This document shows positions 5,782 through 7,716 of a stretch of 7,716 bases of DNA, piece after piece. The notes under the pieces are model-generated. The model had not been told where the DNA came from and ran no database searches. It saw only the letters and a list, made by a program, of their open reading frames with translations. The stretch is from NCBI GenBank assembly GCA_025938055.1, contig JAICQC010000223.1, forward strand, positions 1 to 7,716, written 5' to 3'. This DNA comes from Anaerolineales bacterium (GTDB lineage Bacteria; Chloroflexota; Anaerolineae; Anaerolineales; Villigracilaceae). Every line of letters begins with the position of its first letter. Position 1 is the first letter of the stretch. Position numbers and translations under genes: made by a program.

Positions 5782-6302
5782 TAGAAAAAATTCTGGACGA
5801 AAAAGATGACTGTGCTGAGGATCAGGCCTGCAAAGAAAAACATGTAGCCATAGCGAATATACCGGTATTTCTCATTTAATAGATATACACCCGAATAATA
5901 AATTTCCCTGATCATGATCTCATAGGTGCGGTCCGAGTCGTTCATGATCTCTTCCAGGTCCCTGGCATATTCCTCGTATGGAACATCCACATAGTTCCCA
6001 AAAAAGAGCGGACTGTAATCGGGGTCGTGGACGGAAAATTTCTTGTGACGGAACCCCGACAATTTGGGGATCACGGTCATGAGTGCCAGAAATGTGGTGA
6101 CCAGCAGGAAGCCGACCAGAACTGTGATCGATACGGTAAAGCGCGGGTTGGCAACCTGCGTCAGCGAAATGGATAGCAGCACAGACGAAATGCTGAGCAG
6201 GATGTTCGCCTTTGTGTCTGCCATGCGGCTGAAGCTGATCAGGTGAAGACGCGTTTCACGCAGCATGTGGTCGAGCTGCTGGCGAGGCTCCTTAATATGC
6301 AT
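5781..6302 (-). CDS. DUF5706/PycTM-like (Pycsar effector domain) membrane protein
   Basis: This 173-residue protein has an amphipathic N-terminus and three likely membrane helices (about 34-51, 56-79 and 152-171). HLISFSRMADTKANILLSI (20-38) matches the hallmark MADxKANxxLS segment of the DUF5706 family. SPLFFGNYVDVPYEEYARDL and MIREIYYSGVYLLNEKYRYIRYGY also match the pattern I recall for that family. The resemblance is from memory of the family, not a search. In Pycsar defence, PycTM domains are thought to sense cyclic CMP or UMP made by a partner cyclase and damage the membrane; other DUF5706 proteins carry an HD phosphohydrolase. Here the domain stands alone, with no cyclase or HD domain nearby. 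The start is ATG 6302 with AGGAG six bases upstream, one base after the SDR stop, and the end overlaps the biotin carboxylase ATG by one base. Its cell role is therefore open. Confidence 0.72.
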   Translation of the reverse strand: MHIKEPRQQLDHMLRETRLHLISFSRMADTKANILLSISSVLLSISLTQVANPRFTVSITVLVGFLLVTTFLALMTVIPKLSGFRHKKFSVHDPDYSPLFFGNYVDVPYEEYARDLEEIMNDSDRTYEIMIREIYYSGVYLLNEKYRYIRYGYMFFFAGLILSTVIFFVQNFF

Positions 6303-6303
6303 C

Positions 6304-7296
6304 TTACTCTCCTTTCAAGGCAGCGAGCAAATCACGTTCCCTTTCTGCGGTGATGCCCGCCCTCCACGGGTGATCGGGTGGACGCCGGCGTGCCCACTCG
6401 AGCGTGTCGCGCACGGTCTCTTCCAGCGGGCGGAACGTCAGCCCGGCTGCGATGGCTTTGGAAATATCCAGACGCGCGAACCCCGCATTTTCTTCATCAT
6501 CGGGGATCCAGGTTGGCATGTCGCTCCAGGCTTCCACGTTATGCTTGTTGAGGAATTCGACGCTTGCCCATCTGAAGTTCGCGTCGCTGCCGGTCACCTC
6601 TTTGCTTACCTCGAGTAGTTTGCCGATGGTCAGTTCGTAATCGGGACCCGTCGCGTTATAAACACCAGAGGCATTCTTCTGGATCAAGCTGATAATAAAC
6701 TCAGCAAGGTCGCGCGCATCGATGATCTGGATCGGCGCCTCCGGCTTCTGCGGCGCGAGCACGTCTCCGCCGCGTGCCACGCGCACGGGCCAATAAGTGA
6801 AGCGGTCTGTAGGGTCGTGCGGACCAACGACCAAGCCGGGGCGGACGATCAGGGCACGCTCGCCGTAGATATCGTGCACTACCTGTTCGCACAACGCCTT
6901 GAGCGGACCATAGGTCTCGCCAGTGATTTCCTCGGTGGTTTCGTCCGGAAGCTTTCCCACAGAATCGGACTCATCCATGCCGAGCTTCTTGAAGTCGTTA
7001 TAGACGGAGATGGTCGAGATGAAGACGTAACGTGCGACGTTCTCTTTCAGAACCTCGGCGGAGAGGCGGATGATGCGCGGGACATACCCTGCCACATCGA
7101 TCACCGCGTCCCAGATGCGCCCTTCGAGCTTACTAATGTCTTTTTCACGGTCGCCGAGGATCGTTTCAAGTTGCGGGAAGAGGTCCGGGTTCGATCTGCC
7201 GCGGTTGAACAGCGTGACTTCGTGACCCCGCTCGAGCGCCGCTTCCACGAGATGGCGCCCGACAAAGCGCGTACCGCCAATGATCAGGATTCGCAT
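6304..7296 (-). CDS. NAD(P)-dependent epimerase/dehydratase-like SDR protein
   Basis: This 330-residue protein is an extended-type short-chain dehydrogenase. The N-terminal Rossmann motif is GGTRFVG (7-13) rather than the classical GxxGxxG, and FNRG (30-33) follows the second strand. YVFISTISVY (90-99) carries the active-site Ser/Thr strand, and Tyr129-x-x-x-Lys133 (YGPLK) is the catalytic pair. VRPGLVVGPHDPTDRFTYW and IQIIDARDLAEFI are typical of epimerase-like SDRs annotated as nucleotide-sugar epimerases or reductases. The substrate cannot be inferred; the altered glycine motif points to the atypical SDR groups. The start is ATG 7296 with GGAGG four bases upstream. It appears to be the first gene of the operon. 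No promoter is clear, because the palindromic repeat fills nearly all of the upstream gap. Confidence 0.87.
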   Translation of the reverse strand: MRILIIGGTRFVGRHLVEAALERGHEVTLFNRGRSNPDLFPQLETILGDREKDISKLEGRIWDAVIDVAGYVPRIIRLSAEVLKENVARYVFISTISVYNDFKKLGMDESDSVGKLPDETTEEITGETYGPLKALCEQVVHDIYGERALIVRPGLVVGPHDPTDRFTYWPVRVARGGDVLAPQKPEAPIQIIDARDLAEFIISLIQKNASGVYNATGPDYELTIGKLLEVSKEVTGSDANFRWASVEFLNKHNVEAWSDMPTWIPDDEENAGFARLDISKAIAAGLTFRPLEETVRDTLEWARRRPPDHPWRAGITAERERDLLAALKGE

Positions 7297-7313
7297 GTGT
7301 CCTCCACATCCCT

Positions 7314-7433
7314 GTCATTGCGAGCTCTGGTGGTCGAGTGCCGCGAAGCGGCGTATCGAGACCAGGGGCGAAGCAATCTCACATAGTGTATAAGAGATTG
7401 CTTCGGGCAGGAGAGCGCTGCCCTCGCAATGAC
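7314..7433. repeat. Compound palindromic intergenic repeat (GTCATTGCGAG type)
   Basis: The outer arms GTCATTGCGAG (7314-7324) and CTCGCAATGAC (7423-7433) are perfect inverted copies. Inside is a hairpin CGAAGCAATCTC (7369-7380) / GAGATTGCTTCG (7394-7405), and a second hairpin around CTGGTGGTCGA...GCCGC-GAA-GCGGC...TCGAGACCAG (7326-7365). GAAGCAATCTC and CATTGCGAG are hallmarks of palindromic repeats dispersed in many bacterial genomes. The element carries no ORF and occupies nearly the whole gap between the DUF1579-like stop and the SDR ribosome binding site. It may be a MITE-like or REP-like element and could act as a terminator or mRNA-stability structure. Confidence 0.8.
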
Positions 7434-7444
7434 GAGATGACCTT

Positions 7445-7716
7445 TTATTTCTTCACTCTTGTCAACGCTGCCTCGGTGGCTTTGGCTTCGTCACCGTCGG
7501 GCAAGATGTTGTAGGCGGTAATCAGCAGGTGATCCTCATCCACCAGGTTCACTTCGGTGTGCCAGCCCCAGTCGGGTCCGCCGTTGGGATCAGGGTAACC
7601 GCCGAGGACAAAGAAGCCGTTGTTTTTGGCGCTGCCTGTGCAGAACATGATGGCTGTGTTGTTGTGGAACGAATCCAGCCAACTGGCTTCGTAACGGTCA
7701 ATCGTCGTGTTGTAGC
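7445..7716 (-). CDS. DUF1579-like protein, 5' end outside window
   Basis: Eighty-nine C-terminal residues are visible; the frame is open through the window edge, so the start lies beyond 7716 and an internal Met at 7648 is not the start. The visible part shows alternating short strands: YNTTIDRYEASWLDSFHNN, then a YPDPNGG turn, then VDEDHLLITAYNILPDGDE, and a terminal TRVKK. That order (a YN...W.D segment, a PDP turn, VD.DH...DG.E, a final TR.K) matches the C-terminal half of DUF1579 proteins, a beta-barrel family of unknown role. The resemblance is by pattern only. The stop is TAA at 7445-7447. It is on the same strand as the SDR operon and upstream of it, separated by the palindromic repeat, so it may be a separate unit. 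Confidence 0.6.
   Translation of the reverse strand, partial: YNTTIDRYEASWLDSFHNNTAIMFCTGSAKNNGFFVLGGYPDPNGGPDWGWHTEVNLVDEDHLLITAYNILPDGDEAKATEAALTRVKK

Larger units (their letters stand above)
1942..7296 (-). other. Probable seven-gene operon (SDR, PycTM-like, biotin carboxylase, unknown, carrier, MaoC, CitE-like)
   Basis: All seven genes read leftward. Junctions in transcription order are: 1-base gap, 1-base overlap, 8-base overlap, 4-base overlap, 41-base spacer and 56-base spacer. The first five are tight enough for translational coupling. The two spacers are repeat hairpins without strong terminators, and the first convincing terminator is at 1766-1795. Co-transcription is inferred from spacing only. 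Confidence 0.65.

Noticed and set aside
6817..7386. Plus-strand 189-codon frame opposite the SDR gene
   Set aside because: It is antisense to the Rossmann-fold coding region and ends inside the palindromic repeat, so it is a shadow frame.
7314..7433. CRISPR or tRNA interpretation of the repeat-rich gap
   Set aside because: There are no regularly spaced identical direct repeats and no cloverleaf; the symmetry is purely inverted.

Overview
The window is bacterial DNA of moderately high GC. It most resembles Chloroflexota, probably an Anaerolineae-type genome. That placement is an inference from three things: the look of the proteins, the tight minus-strand gene packing, and the intergenic repeats (purine-rich strings, AAGGTT/GTCGAACGTC inverted repeats, and a GTCATTGCGAG...CTCGCAATGAC palindrome). 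No rRNA, tRNA or marker gene is present to settle it.

Left edge (1-1524): the 3' part of a plus-strand beta-class DNA methyltransferase converges on a minus-strand EamA/DMT-type transporter that starts with TTG. A gene-poor stretch of about 400 bases (1525-1941) follows. It holds two strong hairpins, a TATAAT box, and a 37-codon open stretch in frame beyond the stop of the next gene.

Centre and right (1942-7296): seven minus-strand genes form a probable operon. In transcription order they are an SDR/NAD-dependent epimerase-like protein, a small membrane protein resembling the Pycsar effector domain (DUF5706/PycTM), a biotin carboxylase, an unrecognised 135-residue protein, a biotinyl carrier protein, a MaoC-like hydratase and a CitE-like (HpcH/HpaI) lyase. 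The first five are separated by 1 bp or overlap by 1-8 bp. The last two follow short spacers made of inverted repeats. The CitE-like gene has an apparent single-base deletion near 2618.

The carboxylase parts plus MaoC and CitE suggest acyl-CoA metabolism: carboxylation of a short branched acyl-CoA (3-methylcrotonyl-CoA or propionyl-CoA type), with hydration and C-C cleavage of a hydroxyacyl-CoA. The gene set recalls the mycobacterial accA1/MaoC/citE leucine locus. The carboxyltransferase (AccD-like) and acyl-CoA dehydrogenase are not in this window.

Right edge (7297-7716): a compound palindromic repeat fills the gap before the 3' end of a DUF1579-like gene.

The most unusual points are the split of biotin carboxylase and carrier by an AT-rich, translationally overlapping ORF of unknown function, and a Pycsar-effector-like membrane protein embedded in a metabolic operon with no visible cyclase.
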